From assembly GCF_964355755.1 (NCBI RefSeq), contig NC_092672.1, forward strand, positions 25,786,501-25,850,500: a stretch of DNA of 64,000 nucleotides, written 5' to 3'. A program made the position numbers and the translations under genes. The stretch's first letter is position 1. Each line of letters starts with the position of its first letter. This DNA is from Antedon mediterranea. Taxonomy: Eukaryota; Echinodermata; Crinoidea; Comatulida; Antedonidae. Positions 44,201 to 56,152 of the stretch are shown here, piece after piece. The notes under the pieces were generated by a model. It was not told the DNA's origin. It saw nothing but the letters and a program-made list of their open reading frames with translations, and searched no databases.

Positions 44201-44395
44201 ACACATCAGATCATCACGATCCATCGAAACGTAAAGAATCAACAGTACGCGCTGTTATACATAGAAGGATAGGAAACGCGGACGCTTATTCATGGACGCG
44301 TAAGAATCCAGCAGCCGAACGACGGCGGGCTCTAGATATGGTTCCCGTCTAATCCCACGTTTCGTCGATGTATCGTGATGATCTGATGTGTTCTC
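44201..44395. mobile_element. Small MITE-like inverted repeat
   Basis: AGAACACATCAGATCATCAC at 44201 recurs inverted at 44395, with arms of about 23 bp and near-palindromic continuation (CATCGAAACGT versus ACGTTTCGTCGATG). No ORF. Confidence 0.65.
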
Positions 44396-44505
44396 GCGTC
44401 TGTGCTCTACTAATTTTGATATTATTAATATTTTGATAATTATTTTGATAAATAATCATCGTTTGCATTTTTATAGATATTTACAATAAAAGTTTTACCC
44501 TACCC

Positions 44506-44562
44506 ACGCCTGAAGGTGGCGCACCTCTTCTAGAGAAAAAGAAATGCGCCACCTTCAGGCGT
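44506..44562. repeat. Perfect 18-bp hairpin
   Basis: ACGCCTGAAGGTGGCGCA (44506-44523) and its exact complement (44545-44562) are separated by a 21-base loop. Confidence 0.9.
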
Positions 44563-45622
44563 AGGCAAATAGTAACCCGGATGTGGTTTACACCGCCAAC
44601 GGAACTGTTGTATCTTCTCCTTTTATTATCTTTGCTAATACTAATAGTAATAATACTACCAGCTACATTTCCTGCCTATGGGCCTAGGCTAGTGTTAGTT
44701 AATATAGGCATACTGTAGTCTAGGTAGGTCCTGGCCTAGCTAGTAGTAGTGTAGTCTGAGCCTAGGCATAGGCTAGTACACTAGCACTAGTAGTAGGTAG
44801 GCCTAGCCCAGCCTAAGATAGGCTGGCTTGAGGCATACATACAAATAATTGGCTGACCTAGTAATATTCTGGTCGTTTCTTTTTTACTTCAATTACCTGG
44901 AAATTATTTGCATTCTCTCTCATTTTCATAATATATAAACATAGGGCTCGTGGGTGGTGTGATGTCCGGTCCGTGTAGTCTATATATCATGCAGAGGAGG
45001 GAGAGAGAGAGCCTGGAGGCTAGGCTGCAGCAGAGTGCATGCTCGCTAGCTAGGATCAAGAGAATCACGCATACGTGTGTGTGCGCTTTTGTCGCGTATA
45101 CGAAGTCGTCGTGCGCGATGTGTGGCCCTCTGGGGGGAAAAGATAGGGACAATATGAAAAACAAAATTACTATAACAAATCATAATGTTTATTCATTTAT
45201 TGTTTAAAAATATTGATTGATGAGATTTTTATTTAAAAAAGATGAATTGGGGTACAGTACACGTCAGTAGAGATGTTTCGCAACGCTACGAATTAATACG
45301 ACAAAGAAAACGAATACGAACAAGTTGCGAATCAGCGATAGTCCAGTAGAGCAGCATGGAATATTCATTATAGTCCATTATTAGTCCATGAGTAAAGATA
45401 AGTCAAAATTGCAACAGAATTGTTTTTGTTTTGTCTGGTAAATATATATAAAAGTATCTATTCGGAGATCCCGCCTCGTGAATAAAAATACTGAAAGATG
45501 AGGGTGTATCAATTTGATCTCTGGTGCGCGTGCGTACAATTGAGGACTAGTGCTGTTCCGCCGCACCACGCCGAGAATGTTAAAGAGTCGCTATTCAATC
45601 GAGTTTGAACAATACCATGAAA

Positions 45623-45725
45623 GCCCCAGTGGTCTAATGGTTAGGACATGGAGGTATTTATACCTCCATGGTTAGGACAACTGCATATCAAGCAGACGGT
45701 CCGAGTTCGAGTCTCGGTTGGGGCG
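45623..45725 (+). tRNA. tRNA-like gene with a 31-bp palindromic insertion in the D-loop
   Basis: The acceptor arm (GCCCCAG with TTGGGGC), a perfect 5-bp T-stem around TTCGAGT and a T5 terminator just downstream are tRNA-like. Inside the D-loop, TGGTTAGGACA occurs twice (45638-45648 and 45669-45679) around the palindrome TGGAGGTATTTATACCTCCA. Without those 31 bp it would be a 72-nt tRNA. The loop between CTGC and GCAG reads ATATCAA, giving anticodon ATC. That is odd, since Asp tRNAs normally carry GTC, and the anticodon stem is only 4 bp. Probably a pseudogene or SINE progenitor rather than a working tRNA. Confidence 0.5.
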
Positions 45726-45824
45726 ACTTTTTCTCATTCTCACAGATTTCCTCATCTCTATCGTTTCAAATTAATTAATTAAATTTCAGTATATCACCGG
45801 GCGGTTTAGAATTAATGTTCATTG

Positions 45825-47573
45825 TGTGATGGGTTTGTCACACGTAAGTGAGCCCTCTAGAGAAAAAGAGGGAGACGAATAAAGAGGGACGACAACTACA
45901 ACGTGTTTTGTTGGTTTCAGCCTATAACGAGCGAGCCCTTAACAAATTGGGTGGTCATCCGTGAACAAAGTACGGAATTGTAGTTGTAGATCGAACTGAT
46001 GGTAATTTTAGTTACTTATTCTAAGCTGGTTTTAGGTTTAGAGGCGTTTTATAGCGAAGGTGGTTTGGCGGCCGCCGAGCCAGAAAACTGTGTTGTTGTT
46101 TTAGGCTTGTGTAGGCTTGCCTGTGATACTAGAAGTCGGTTTGGCTTTGATTTTAGGGGTCTAGTTATTGAGACCACGGTAGGTTTAATACTGCGTGGGC
46201 TTGGCAGGTAATTTATTACTGGTGCCTTAATTATCGTCATATTGGTTATTATTTTAACCTGTGTTTTTGTTTGTTGTTTCAAATAGAAACTAGGCCTATG
46301 TCAGAAAGTTATTTTGACGAGGAATTTTTGGATAGCATGTCCATTGAGGTGGTAGCTCAGCTATCAGAGGAGCGTTTGCGACTCCTATGTACTAGGGTTG
46401 GAGCATCTATAAATGATTCCATGAATAAATATGATTTGATAAATGTGATTGGAAGTCATGTTGGTTTAATTACTCATTAATCCGTAAAAAACTGCAAGGA
46501 ATGATGTCGAGTTGGCTAGAATCGAGTTGGAACGTAAAAAATTAATGTTTGAAAGAAGAAAAATAGAGATTCTAGAGATGCAAACTCAAAGAGAAATGGA
46601 AAAAGAAAAACATGAATTTGAGTTAAGGAAATTAGAATTAGCTAACCAAAATGGGTCACACCACACGGGTTTCTACACCTAATAATTCAGAGATTACTCA
46701 GAATATTAAATGGGTTCCCAAGTTTAATGAGGACGAGGTAGAGACATATTTTTTAGCTTTTGAGAAAATTGCTAATAGATTAAAGTGGCCTGCTAGACAC
46801 TGGACTGTGTTGTTACAAACTGATCTTGTGGGTAAAGCCCAAGAGGTATTTTCTGCTTTGGCTGATGATCAATGTGAAAGCTATGATGCGGTTAAAACTG
46901 CTGTTTTGTCAGCTTAAGAGTTAGTTCTAGAGGCGTATCGTCAGAAATTTAGGAACTTGGGTAAACCTTATGATCAAATGGTTACAGAATTTGCACGTAA
47001 GAAGCAGATTCTTTTTGATAGATGGTGTAGTTCGGAAGGAGTAAAGGGAGAATTTGGAAAGCTCCGTGAGCTTATGTTAGTTGAGGAGTTTAAATCTTGT
47101 TCCCCTACTGAAGTTCGTACACATCTAGAGGAGCAGAAAGTGGATAATTTAATGAAAGCGGCCTCTGTTGCCGATAATTATGTGCTCACGCACAAGGTGG
47201 TGAGTACCAAATCGGTTTCCAAATCTGTTGATGATTCTAAGGTCCAAAGTCAGAAAACTACAGTTAATAGTAGTAGTAAATTTTGTAGGAACTTGTTTTT
47301 ATTGCAGGAAAAAGGGTCATATAAAGGAAGATTGTTGGCTGTTCCAAAACAAATCTAAAGGGGATAATAAGAAACCCCAATCACTCCAAACACGTTAGTT
47401 AATACTCTACAGTCTTTTTGAAAGTGACAGAGAGTCACGACGTTGATGAAAGTGAGAAGTTGATCCAATCTTCAGATTCGGAAAAAGTGCGAAAGCTATT
47501 TAAGCCTTTCCTCTCTACTGGTTCTGTAGCATTGATCAACGATGTGAATCTGAGTAAAGTTCGTGTCTTAAGA
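45825..47573 (+). mobile_element. Truncated second Gmr1-like copy (5' LTR, leader, gag)
   Basis: The LTR at 45825-45944 is 120 bp because an internal stretch (ATGTTCTTATTGTTG-like) is missing. Leader and gag follow, closely similar to 3686-5312. Gag has the intact EERLRL junction that is frameshifted in copy 1, but carries its own stops (46479, 46915) and a frameshift near the zinc knuckle (47290). The copy ends at 47573, just before the protease DTG, where Helitron sequence begins. There is no pol and no 3' LTR. Confidence 0.88.
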
Positions 47574-48201
47574 CTTCCCTCGCGTACCATCTAGGTCGTG
47601 CCCGCAGATAGTTCATGTTCATGTTAATACACAGTCATTTCAGCGTAATAAAACTGGCGATTTCAAATGTATGTAGCGCAGGTCTATACATGTCGTTTAC
47701 AACGAATAAATAGACACGGTGATATGTAGTCAATTGAATCTATCACCCTGGGAATTATTTCTGAAAAAGAAATTTTTCATAAAATGAGTCCACATTTTTC
47801 ACTTATGGCGGGTGAAGTCCTCGAACCACCATGATCCTCCAAAGTTTCTTGTCTGTCATAGCTGTTTCCATTTCTGCTCCCTCCAAGCCAGTATCCATCC
47901 TTAGAACGTCTGTATACGAAAGAGGTGGTCTGCCTGGTTTCCTTTTCCCATGTCTTGGTTTCCAGACTACTAGTTCTGACACAGGCTCTTGCTTACTTCT
48001 AAAGCAGTGGCCAGCAAATCGGTTCCTTCTCTCTCTGATTTTTTTAGCCAAATTTAAACAAACCCAATTTGTGTTTTGTATGTAACATTAAGGTAGAGGG
48101 ATGGGGAAGAGAATGAGTGCAAGGAGTAACAATTGTTAAATTATATTCTGTATCCACTCAGTAACGAAATATTTGTTTTCATGTTTTATAAATAATATAC
48201 A
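47574..48201 (-). mobile_element. Helitron fragment (copy 3) with nested LINE tail
   Basis: Starts within the terminal hairpin (CTCGCGTACCATCTAGGTCG) and follows the same order as copies 1 and 2. The CTAG end is lost at the junction with Gmr1. A LINE 3' fragment at about 47803-48051 is inserted in it. Confidence 0.75.
47803..48051 (-). pseudogene. LINE ORF2 C-terminal tail
   Basis: 82 open codons with RNRFAGHCFR, then KPRHGKRKPGRPPLSY and KLWRIMVVRGLHPP. This is a tail common at the end of many invertebrate LINE reverse transcriptases. 5'-truncated; the clade is not assigned. Confidence 0.7.
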
Positions 48202-50012
48202 CAAAAAAACCCAATTTTTTTGCAAAGTTTGATTGTATTTCAATCATTCCTTTAGCCAATTTCAAATGTACAGCAGCTTCTATGATTTACTTATTTCTCT
48301 TATTTACTTCAATATAGCCTAGTGTTATTAATATTAGTAGGTACAAACAAAATATTCATATGAAAATAAGCAGTTTCTGAGAAATAAATAAAACATTGTT
48401 CGAAAATATCGAAAAAGTGCTGTTAAATATTTTTTAGAAGTTATCCTCACTCTGAGATCGACAAAAAATGGCCTTAGTTGTAAAAGTCACGTTATCATGT
48501 CTCCTCTCGCTGCTCTGCATGCCTGTAATTGGACCTGGGGAGCCGGGACGCCCTCTATACCAATGAGTATAACCAAGGAACACAAACACTTGAGTACGGG
48601 TACTTCTTTGTCTTTATTCCAAAGCGGTAAAACTGCAAACAAACATAATCGATACATAGTCTAGTCACAAACATCATGAATAAAATGATTAATGGATTTA
48701 TATAGTAAATATGTCAGAATGGTGAAATATTACATTCTCTACAAACAGAGATTATAAACTGTTTGCAAACTTCAATTTCTTACAATAAAGTTTAGCGTTA
48801 CGTATAACACACTTCAGTTACATCAAAACCTACGAACAATCGAATGTAAACATAATAACTGATTATTACAAATAAACTTACAGAGTGTGACTCAACATAA
48901 TACGGATTCAATCTGAGGAAGCTTCGGGAAGCAAATCACTTGGATAACTTTAAAATGTCTAAAAAGAAACATATTATCACTAAATAATAACGTTGGTAAA
49001 CACCGCCCTCAATCTCTAAACTAACTCATAAATATTCATGACTAAGAAAAATCGGCGAGTGGAGGTCCCTTAGCAGTAGCTATAAATGACCAGAAACTAA
49101 GAAAATTATACGATTAAATTATAACCTTCTAGTGCTTAAAATATATATGGATAAACGCTAGTTGTATTTTAGGCTTAACATACGGCATACAGTGCTAACA
49201 CATGGCATACAACGTTAACATAGGTGTACATTCTTCGTTAACGGGAAGCTCGAAACAACGACAAGCCACACCTTGTCATCCTCGTTCGTGGTAACATGTT
49301 GGACCAAAGATCCATAAAATTCTTCTAATAATAATATAATAAGTAACAGCTAACAAAATAACAACTATCAGATTCTAAGGTAAAAACATAACTACTATAT
49401 AGGTTCTGAAACTCACCAGAAAACATTAAAACGGTGATAAACACAGATAACTTTGCATCTTAAAGATACATCTTTCAAAGATGACTAACTTGTTAAAAAG
49501 AAAGTAACCTTGCGGTAGAGCTAACCTTAGTTTACCCCAGAGGGCGCTACGATCAATAAAACTCCTCAAACGGACAGCACAATGCCAATATACGTTTATT
49601 CTCATCTCCTCACCCAGATCGAACGAACCCCATTCCATTTCATAATATTTATTTGATCAGAAATTAAAATGTAAAATATACAGGGATTAATTGATCAGGG
49701 GGACTGCTAAAGTAGGCTAAATAAGATACTCTATACTGAACTACAAGAGTCAGCAGTCCCATGATCTTAATTAAATATATATTCATCATAAACAATTTAT
49801 TTATTAAACGGCAATTCCAAACTCATAACCATGTTCTGGTGTACATCTACGATTAAACATTCCTGTTTTGATCAGTATATTTTCCAATAAATCATGCAAA
49901 ACAATCTTCTTTCTTAAGATCTTTTGCATTTCCACTTTAAACCTATCTGAAGCAAGCAAGTTATACCTTGTATGTGTACTAATTAGATTGATTTATTGAA
50001 TTTGTTTTATAG
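48202..50012. other. Last part of the large Ly6 intron
   Basis: No gene supported. It ends in a T-rich acceptor (TTTGTTTTATAG, AG at 50011-50012). Confidence 0.45.
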
Positions 50013-50242
50013 TAAAGACCCGCTCATGCATGAGTACACAGGCATGTGATGATCTGAAACCAAAATGTGACGATAATACACAGGATAACTGCTATACATG
50101 TTGCGATACAGATAACTGCAACTCAGCTGAATTTGGAGGGAGTTCTGATACAGATAACTGCAACTCAGCTGGAATTGCATGGATCAACTTCCTCACTCTA
50201 GTCAGTGTTGTGTTGATCAGTTTGTTCTTTGCACAACGGTAG
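50013..50242 (+). pseudogene. Ly6/uPAR-like last exon of the disrupted paralogue
   Basis: After an AG it reads IKTRSC, ACDDLKPKCDD, then the Ly6 hallmark CCDTDNCNSA and a hydrophobic GPI-anchor tail (WINFLTLVSVVLISLFF), ending in TAG at 50240-50242. It aligns along its length with the exon at 62538-62725. A 42-bp tandem duplication gives a second DTDNCNSA block, adding 14 residues and an extra cysteine before the anchor. The frame is open. It is called a pseudogene only because the partner exon at 2691 is interrupted 34 kb upstream. If transcripts skip or replace that exon it could still be used. Confidence 0.75.
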
Positions 50243-50257
50243 GCAAGAACAGGCGAT

Positions 50258-50650
50258 CTAATCTATTATATACATTTACGTGGTCAAAGGGCAAAAGTCG
50301 GTAAATCGCGTAACATTATTTAGAATTAATTGTACTCGATGTAAGTTTGTACATACTTTCGGTAAACCTGTTTACTAATTAAGTTTAGTTATAGATAATC
50401 GGTAATTGACGATTAGTACGAATTTAGGTTAAACAATTTTCTTCAAAAAGGGATTATTTTTTTCCGAACTGTGTAAATGGTTGTCGATGCTGAAACATAT
50501 CCGTACATAATAATACAAGGATACGTCACATTTACCTATCTACAAACTTTTTAAATTGAAACCGGTCATATTAATGTTGAAGAAAGACCAAATTTATTTT
50601 TAAAATATTATTTTAATAGATTTAATATACGTTTATACGTATTGCTTGTC
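50258..50650 (+). mobile_element. Helitron 5' fragment (copy 4)
   Basis: Diverged plus-strand match to the 5' portion of copies 1 and 2. It starts TCTATTATATACATTTACG and has GGGCAAAAGTCGGTAAATCG, CCTGTTTACTAATTAA and TTGACGATTAGTACGAATTT in the same order. It lacks the 3' hairpin. Confidence 0.7.
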
Positions 50651-50774
50651 GATAATGGAAAGAGTCAATTCCCTTAGGCGTAATAAGTCAGGGCCCAACA
50701 AAAGCAGTATAAAAAACTGCAGAGGTGGAATAGGTATTTTTTTAAATTACAGAATGAGCTGGCGTTTTCGGTCA

Positions 50775-51600
50775 CCGTCTATACAATCAACTTTACTACT
50801 ACTACTACTACCCTACACTACACATCTTTTAAATACCTTGGTGTTACTTTTAACTAAAAATTGACCTGGGATGACCATGTCCATGTCATTGTTTCCAAAG
50901 CTAAACGTATGTTGGGCTTTGTTTGGAGTGTGGCTGGACATGCTTCGACCAGTGCATTTTTGTCTTTGTACAAAAGTCTTGTTTTGCCTGGTCTGGAGTA
51001 TGCGCAACCTGCTTGGTTTCCATGGACGAAGTCTTTGTCAGATCAGCTTGAGGGGGTCCATAGGAGAGCAACTCGTCTTGCTCTCAAACAGCATCGTGGA
51101 AAGATGTGCTATGAGGAGAGGTTAAATTTGCTTTCAGTTTCATCTTTGTCTGTTAGAAGAGATAAATTTCTTATTATATTTTGTTTTAAGGTTCTGGTGG
51201 GGTTTCTGGACTGCAGCACAGTTCATGACTGTATTTTAATAAATACTCGTCACAATGATCGCTTGTGCTTCAGACATCAAGCATCAAGGACACAGGCTTT
51301 TTTCCATTCTATAGCAATCAGGTTACCCCGTGTCTGGGACCAGCTTCCCAGATCTTTGTCAGATGCTGCAGTCCTAGAAAGCCCATCAGCCTTCATTAGA
51401 AAAGTTCATATTCATTTTTATTCGCTGTAACTGTATTTTGTCTTTATGTCTTTTATGTGTAAACTGACTTTGGGGTTGGGTCAACCGGCTCAGCTACAGT
51501 GATTAAGTTCACTTAGGTTGACCCTGGTCTCCTCAATTTCAGTTTTTTTTTGTTTTGTATATACTTAAATAGACCAAATAAATAATGAAATGAAATGAAA
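50775..51600 (+). mobile_element. 5'-truncated LINE 3' end
   Basis: The frame 50861-51430 encodes a post-RT LINE tail (WDDHVHVIVSKAKRMLG, SLVLPGLEYAQPAW, RRATRLAL, RVWDQLPRSL) with a TAA at 51428. A frameshift or stop near 50858 separates it from FKYLGV just upstream. The element ends in AATGAAATGAAATGAAATGG, a pentanucleotide tail typical of CR1/L2/Jockey-like elements. It differs in sequence from the LINEs at 25602 and 36284. Confidence 0.85.
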
Positions 51601-51609
51601 TGGTCAATC

Positions 51610-52476
51610 TAAACTTCAAATTATCAAAGTTAAAACAATAATAACACTGAAAATGCTAATAAACTTCAGTAGATGAAGTATAGTACGTAGATGTACACAA
51701 AATGACGATGTTGTAAGAAATAAAATCATGTTTGACACGAATTTTATAATTATGAATATACCACTCTATCATCAAATAGCATATTCAACATCATCTATTG
51801 TGTTTGTATTGTGTGGTGTGCCTTGCGACAATTTCTAGTTGTGCACGTCAAAGCTTTATATATTCGAGAACCTACTAGAGATGGTAAGCGAAGGTATAGT
51901 GTAATTTGACAAAGATATTGTTGCTTTTGGATGTTTATATACATAATCATAATCTCTCTCCGTCGTAATGTGTACTTTAGCAATATAATAATGTTTAGGA
52001 ATAATTATAATTAATTTTTTATCTACAGTGTATGTTGTCAATAACGTAGGCTAGTTATCTATCTTCATCCAATGAATGTATTAAACACTGAAAATATACA
52101 TTTAATCTTTCTTTTATGAACCATTTTTGTTGACTTATAAAAGAAGAAAATCGAACTAATAAAAATGTTACTATCAATGTAGGACAATATAAAGCCGGAA
52201 TCATTTCGTACTCAATTACTGTATGTAATAAATTATATTATTGCCTTTATGTAGTGATGGATTTGCATCATTTAAATATAAATAATAATAATCAACATAA
52301 TTTAAATTTAAAGCTAGAAATATAATAAATATTAATACTACTAAATTGGTTGCGTAATGTTACATATCTCCTCCGAAACCGCTGAATGGTACGTGCACAC
52401 ATTTGGCATTTGATGGGCCGCACAGCATAGGCTCACTTTCCAGAATGTTAAGGATAAACACTAAAAACAGTTTATA
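51610..52476. other. AT-rich intergenic DNA
   Basis: No coding or repeat structure recognised. Confidence 0.45.
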
Positions 52477-52484
52477 ACAAGGCC

Positions 52485-52594
52485 AACAGCCATAAGTCGC
52501 GTGCTAAAACGCATAGTGATACCGGACCGACAGACCGACAGACCGACCGACCGACATAGTGAACTATAGAGTCGCGTCCACGCGACTAAAAATG
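52485..52594 (-). repeat. Dispersed hairpin/GGTC repeat (copy D, inverted)
   Basis: The complement of copy A over its length: AAGGCCAACAGCC, GCATAGTGATACCGGACC, the GACC/GACA tract, then CATAGTGAACTATAGAGTCG and the hairpin. Confidence 0.8.
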
Positions 52595-52599
52595 TCTCA

Positions 52600-54220
52600 G
52601 CGGCCATGTTTCGCGAGTTGTTACGTCACGTACATGTACGAATTGTCTTCATTTTTTTTACAGATGTTCTATAAATAACTTTAATAAATTTAATAGTTTT
52701 ATAGTTGTAGAGAATAAAGAAAACAGATTTATTGTAAAAACGGTCAGTTCATATTGATTATTGACGTGGTACGGCGGACAGATTAGTCCTAAATTGATAC
52801 GCCCTCACCTTTCAGTAATAATTCAAGAAGCGGGATAATTTTACATGTATAAATCAACAATATAATATATATAAATCCAAAAGCAAATTACTGAACAACT
52901 GGCTGCTATCATTGGCTGGATATCAATGGAGACAAAAATAAATTAAGCCACGAAAAAAATCAGAAACCGAGGGAAGTACTTGGTAAAATATATCAGGGAA
53001 AACTACATTCGGAGGGTGAGGGCTCTCTACTTGATATTTTGGCCCAGGTTAAAAAATACAGAGGGCGTTTGATTCTTATTTTATTTAATATTTCAACTCA
53101 CATTCAATATACAGGTAACAAGCTTTTATTTTGTGATGGCACCAATATGTTAATTTTTCTGAATATTCTGTTAGTATATACCAATTAACACCTAATCATT
53201 CAGGACGACACCTTAAAAATTGGGGGCGCTATCGTGCGGACAAACAAAGCAAATACTATACTAGGCTAAATCACAGTCAGAATAAAATACAGAGCTTTCG
53301 GCGGGGAACACTAACCCTTCCTCAGTACAAAGACGTGACCGCAAAAATTGACGCTGTCATGAATAAGATTAGAAATAGGAAAGATACAAACGATACCTGT
53401 GTGGATTGGAATAAAAGGAACTAAAACAAAGGAGAAAGGAGGCACATGCTGGTGAATAGCGAGTGGATAAGAAGACAATGAAGATAGCTTGGTAGATATA
53501 AACAATTTTGGAATGGACAGTGAACAAGAACAAAGAACAACTTAACAGTGGTTAATATTGAAATTTAAATTTAGAATGTCAATGGAATAATAACCGATCT
53601 GGGAGTATGTTCCTAATGTTAATTTTGAAAGGTTTTGTGTAGTCATTCCCAGTGGGTTCCTTTGTCTTTTTTTTTCTCTTTTGTGGCGCAAACACCACTT
53701 TTATTCACATTCATATTATCTCATATTACATAAAATCGTATTATTTAACTTGTAAATGTCGTTACAGTTCATAAGTAACATTTTTACATATATGAATTCT
53801 GTATTACTCCTTTTTTCATTAATTTTCTTATATTTTGTTATACACTTGACAGGATCATCATTATCATCTATCCCGTTTTAAAATAGTTCACACATTTTCA
53901 TTTGTTTGTTTTCATTTTACAACCCGGATTATACAATATATTTATATACATGATAAAAAAAAAACCATAACTGCTTTGTCTTTGCGAGTTTGTCGTTCTT
54001 TAAAATGTTCGGCTACAGGTTGACCAAATTGTAATGTTTTGATTTATGATCTATGTTGTGTCGTTATCATATATGATACGAAGAGTGTTTTTCCCGACGT
54101 ACTGCTTGACAAAAATATTACAGTATAATATGAGATCAATTAAATTTGGTTAGACAATTAATTAATTTTCTTATCCAAAATATGTGACCAGTAGGCTAAT
54201 TTGGTTACTCTTACATTTTA
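52600..54220. other. Intergenic DNA
   Basis: No gene supported. Confidence 0.4.
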
Positions 54221-54310
54221 GTCGCGTGTAAACGCGACTCTACAGCTCACTATGATGGTGGTAAACACTAACTACAATTTGTGCACGCGTCTGCAGCCTT
54301 GTTTATGCCC
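54221..54310 (+). repeat. Dispersed hairpin repeat (copy E, partial)
   Basis: Retains AGTCGCGTGTAAACGCGACT and CTCACTATG, then diverges and lacks the GGTC tract. Confidence 0.55.
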
Positions 54311-55145
54311 TTGTTTTTAGTAAAGTCGACCAATGAACACGTTTGCCGCAAAGACGTGACCGCCCAAATTTCTGCTGTAATGAGAGTCAATGTTACTCTT
54401 GAATCTTAGATTTAACTAATACATCACGGATGTTAGGAGCAACTCTACGAAATACAATAATAATGAGTGGTTTCGAAAAATTTGGAAAGCAGTCCTGAGA
54501 GGACTGTAGATTGGGCATATTATAGTAGGCCTGTGTTTCTCAATAATAGCCTATAGATAATATGGTTGCCGTGTGGTTTGTCAGTGTCTTACATCGAAGA
54601 CAATTTTTTTTCCTTTTTTAAATAGCAGTTTCGAGTATTCCTGCTTGTAATATACTTTCCAAAGATGTCCGGTTAGTTCTTCTGTACGATTCTAAACATC
54701 TAAATCTGAAGAATAAATACGTCTAATACGTAATGTCTGCATATACGTTGTGATTTTAGTGTACAGACGGGAATGGCAACCGCTAGGAAGCAGGTGCATT
54801 TACTACTACTACTGAACTACTCAATGCTTTTCAAATTAGTTAAATTCCAAAATGCATGCTATACATTTATGGACTATATACTATAGTAGAAATGACATGG
54901 CAAAATTGGCGAATGAAGAAAACGTCAACATGCGGAGAAAATCAGCCAAGTGTAGATCAATTTTTGAACGCATTTTCAAAGTTCAAATAACCTTTGCAAT
55001 CAACATTTGATATTACAAATTAATTAAAAGCATACACAACAGTATTATTTTGATTAAGTAGAACGATATTGAGTTCAATGCAATGTGTTTGCCCTACTAC
55101 CTCATTTGTACTTATACTAAGTATATTTGAGAATATTCAAATTTT

Positions 55146-55220
55146 TTTTGGGTGGGATTCGAACCCAAGACCTCCAGATTACTAGCCTGGCGTTCATATT
55201 ACTAGACTACCGAGCTTGCG
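55146..55220 (-). pseudogene. tRNA-like sequence (Thr AGT-like)
   Basis: On the minus strand: TCGGTAGTCTAGT (A-box-like), an anticodon arm CCAGG-CTAGTAA-TCTGG (anticodon AGT) and a B box GGGTTCGAATCCC. An AT-rich tail follows instead of a clean 3' acceptor. The 5' acceptor strand pairs poorly. Most likely the head of a tRNA-derived SINE. Confidence 0.55.
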
Positions 55221-56059
55221 CTGATGACCAGGGGTTAGATTTAAGCCAAAGTAAGCAGCGGGCACTGCACCAACTGAGTTGTAATTGTATTAAACTACTA
55301 TGAACACTGTAAAAAGTAGTGTTAATGTTTAAACGCTAAAATTAACACGTTTCGGATAACACTTAATGAACACGTTTAAGTGTTAATGTCAACAATTATT
55401 AACACGTTTAAGTGTTAATGTTTCCATAATTATTAACACGTATAGGTGTTAACGTTCCAAATTATTAACACGTTCAAGCGTTAAAAGAAATAACACATAT
55501 ACACGTTTATGAGTGGATAACACTTTATTAATGCTAAAACATGTTTATATACAGAATGGTGTTAAAGTACTCCTAAATAGTATCTGTAATAAACACAAAA
55601 ATGAAAAAAACAATCATTTTTTGTCACTGTTTCAGATCTTGTAAATGCGATCATTCCTTTGATTTTTTTACTTTGGTAGAGAATGTTTGGAACAGTGTGC
55701 CCTTGAAAGTTTATAAACTGCCCTTCACCAACAATAAATATCTTTGTACTGCCGTCACGTCCATACACACAATGCGTAGGGCAAGAAGACTTTTGTCTTG
55801 AAGCTTTTCACGTCTATTTCCTCTACCTGAAATATAAGGAAATGTAAATTGATTTCATTTTCATTTATTTTATTTGATTGAGAGTCACTTTTAGGCATAT
55901 CTAACTGATGCATGGTCAGGTGGATATTATATTTTAATAATAACAATAATGTCAGTTTTTATATAGCGCGCTACACAATTAAGACTCGGAGCGAAAATCA
56001 AACTATACATAAATCAATGTGTTATTACTAATCACCTACTTCCAACATTGTCATGGACG

Positions 56060-56152
56060 GTCTTGGATCTGGTACCTTTGCCTTTGACAACAGCAACCTT
56101 CTTCTCCAGGATGTCTAGTAGTCTAATCGAATCATCCTCAGCTCCCTCAAAA
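56060..56152 (-). pseudogene. Exon-like fragment inside the CACTA-like element
   Basis: Reads EGAEDDSIRLLDILEKKVAV then VKGKGTRSKT on the minus strand without stops. The acidic-then-basic composition is unlike the AT-rich surroundings. The gene it came from was not recognised. Confidence 0.3.

Noticed and set aside
44904-45207. Overlapping 85-86-codon ORFs on both strands
   Set aside because: Purine-rich low-complexity region with no family signature on either strand.
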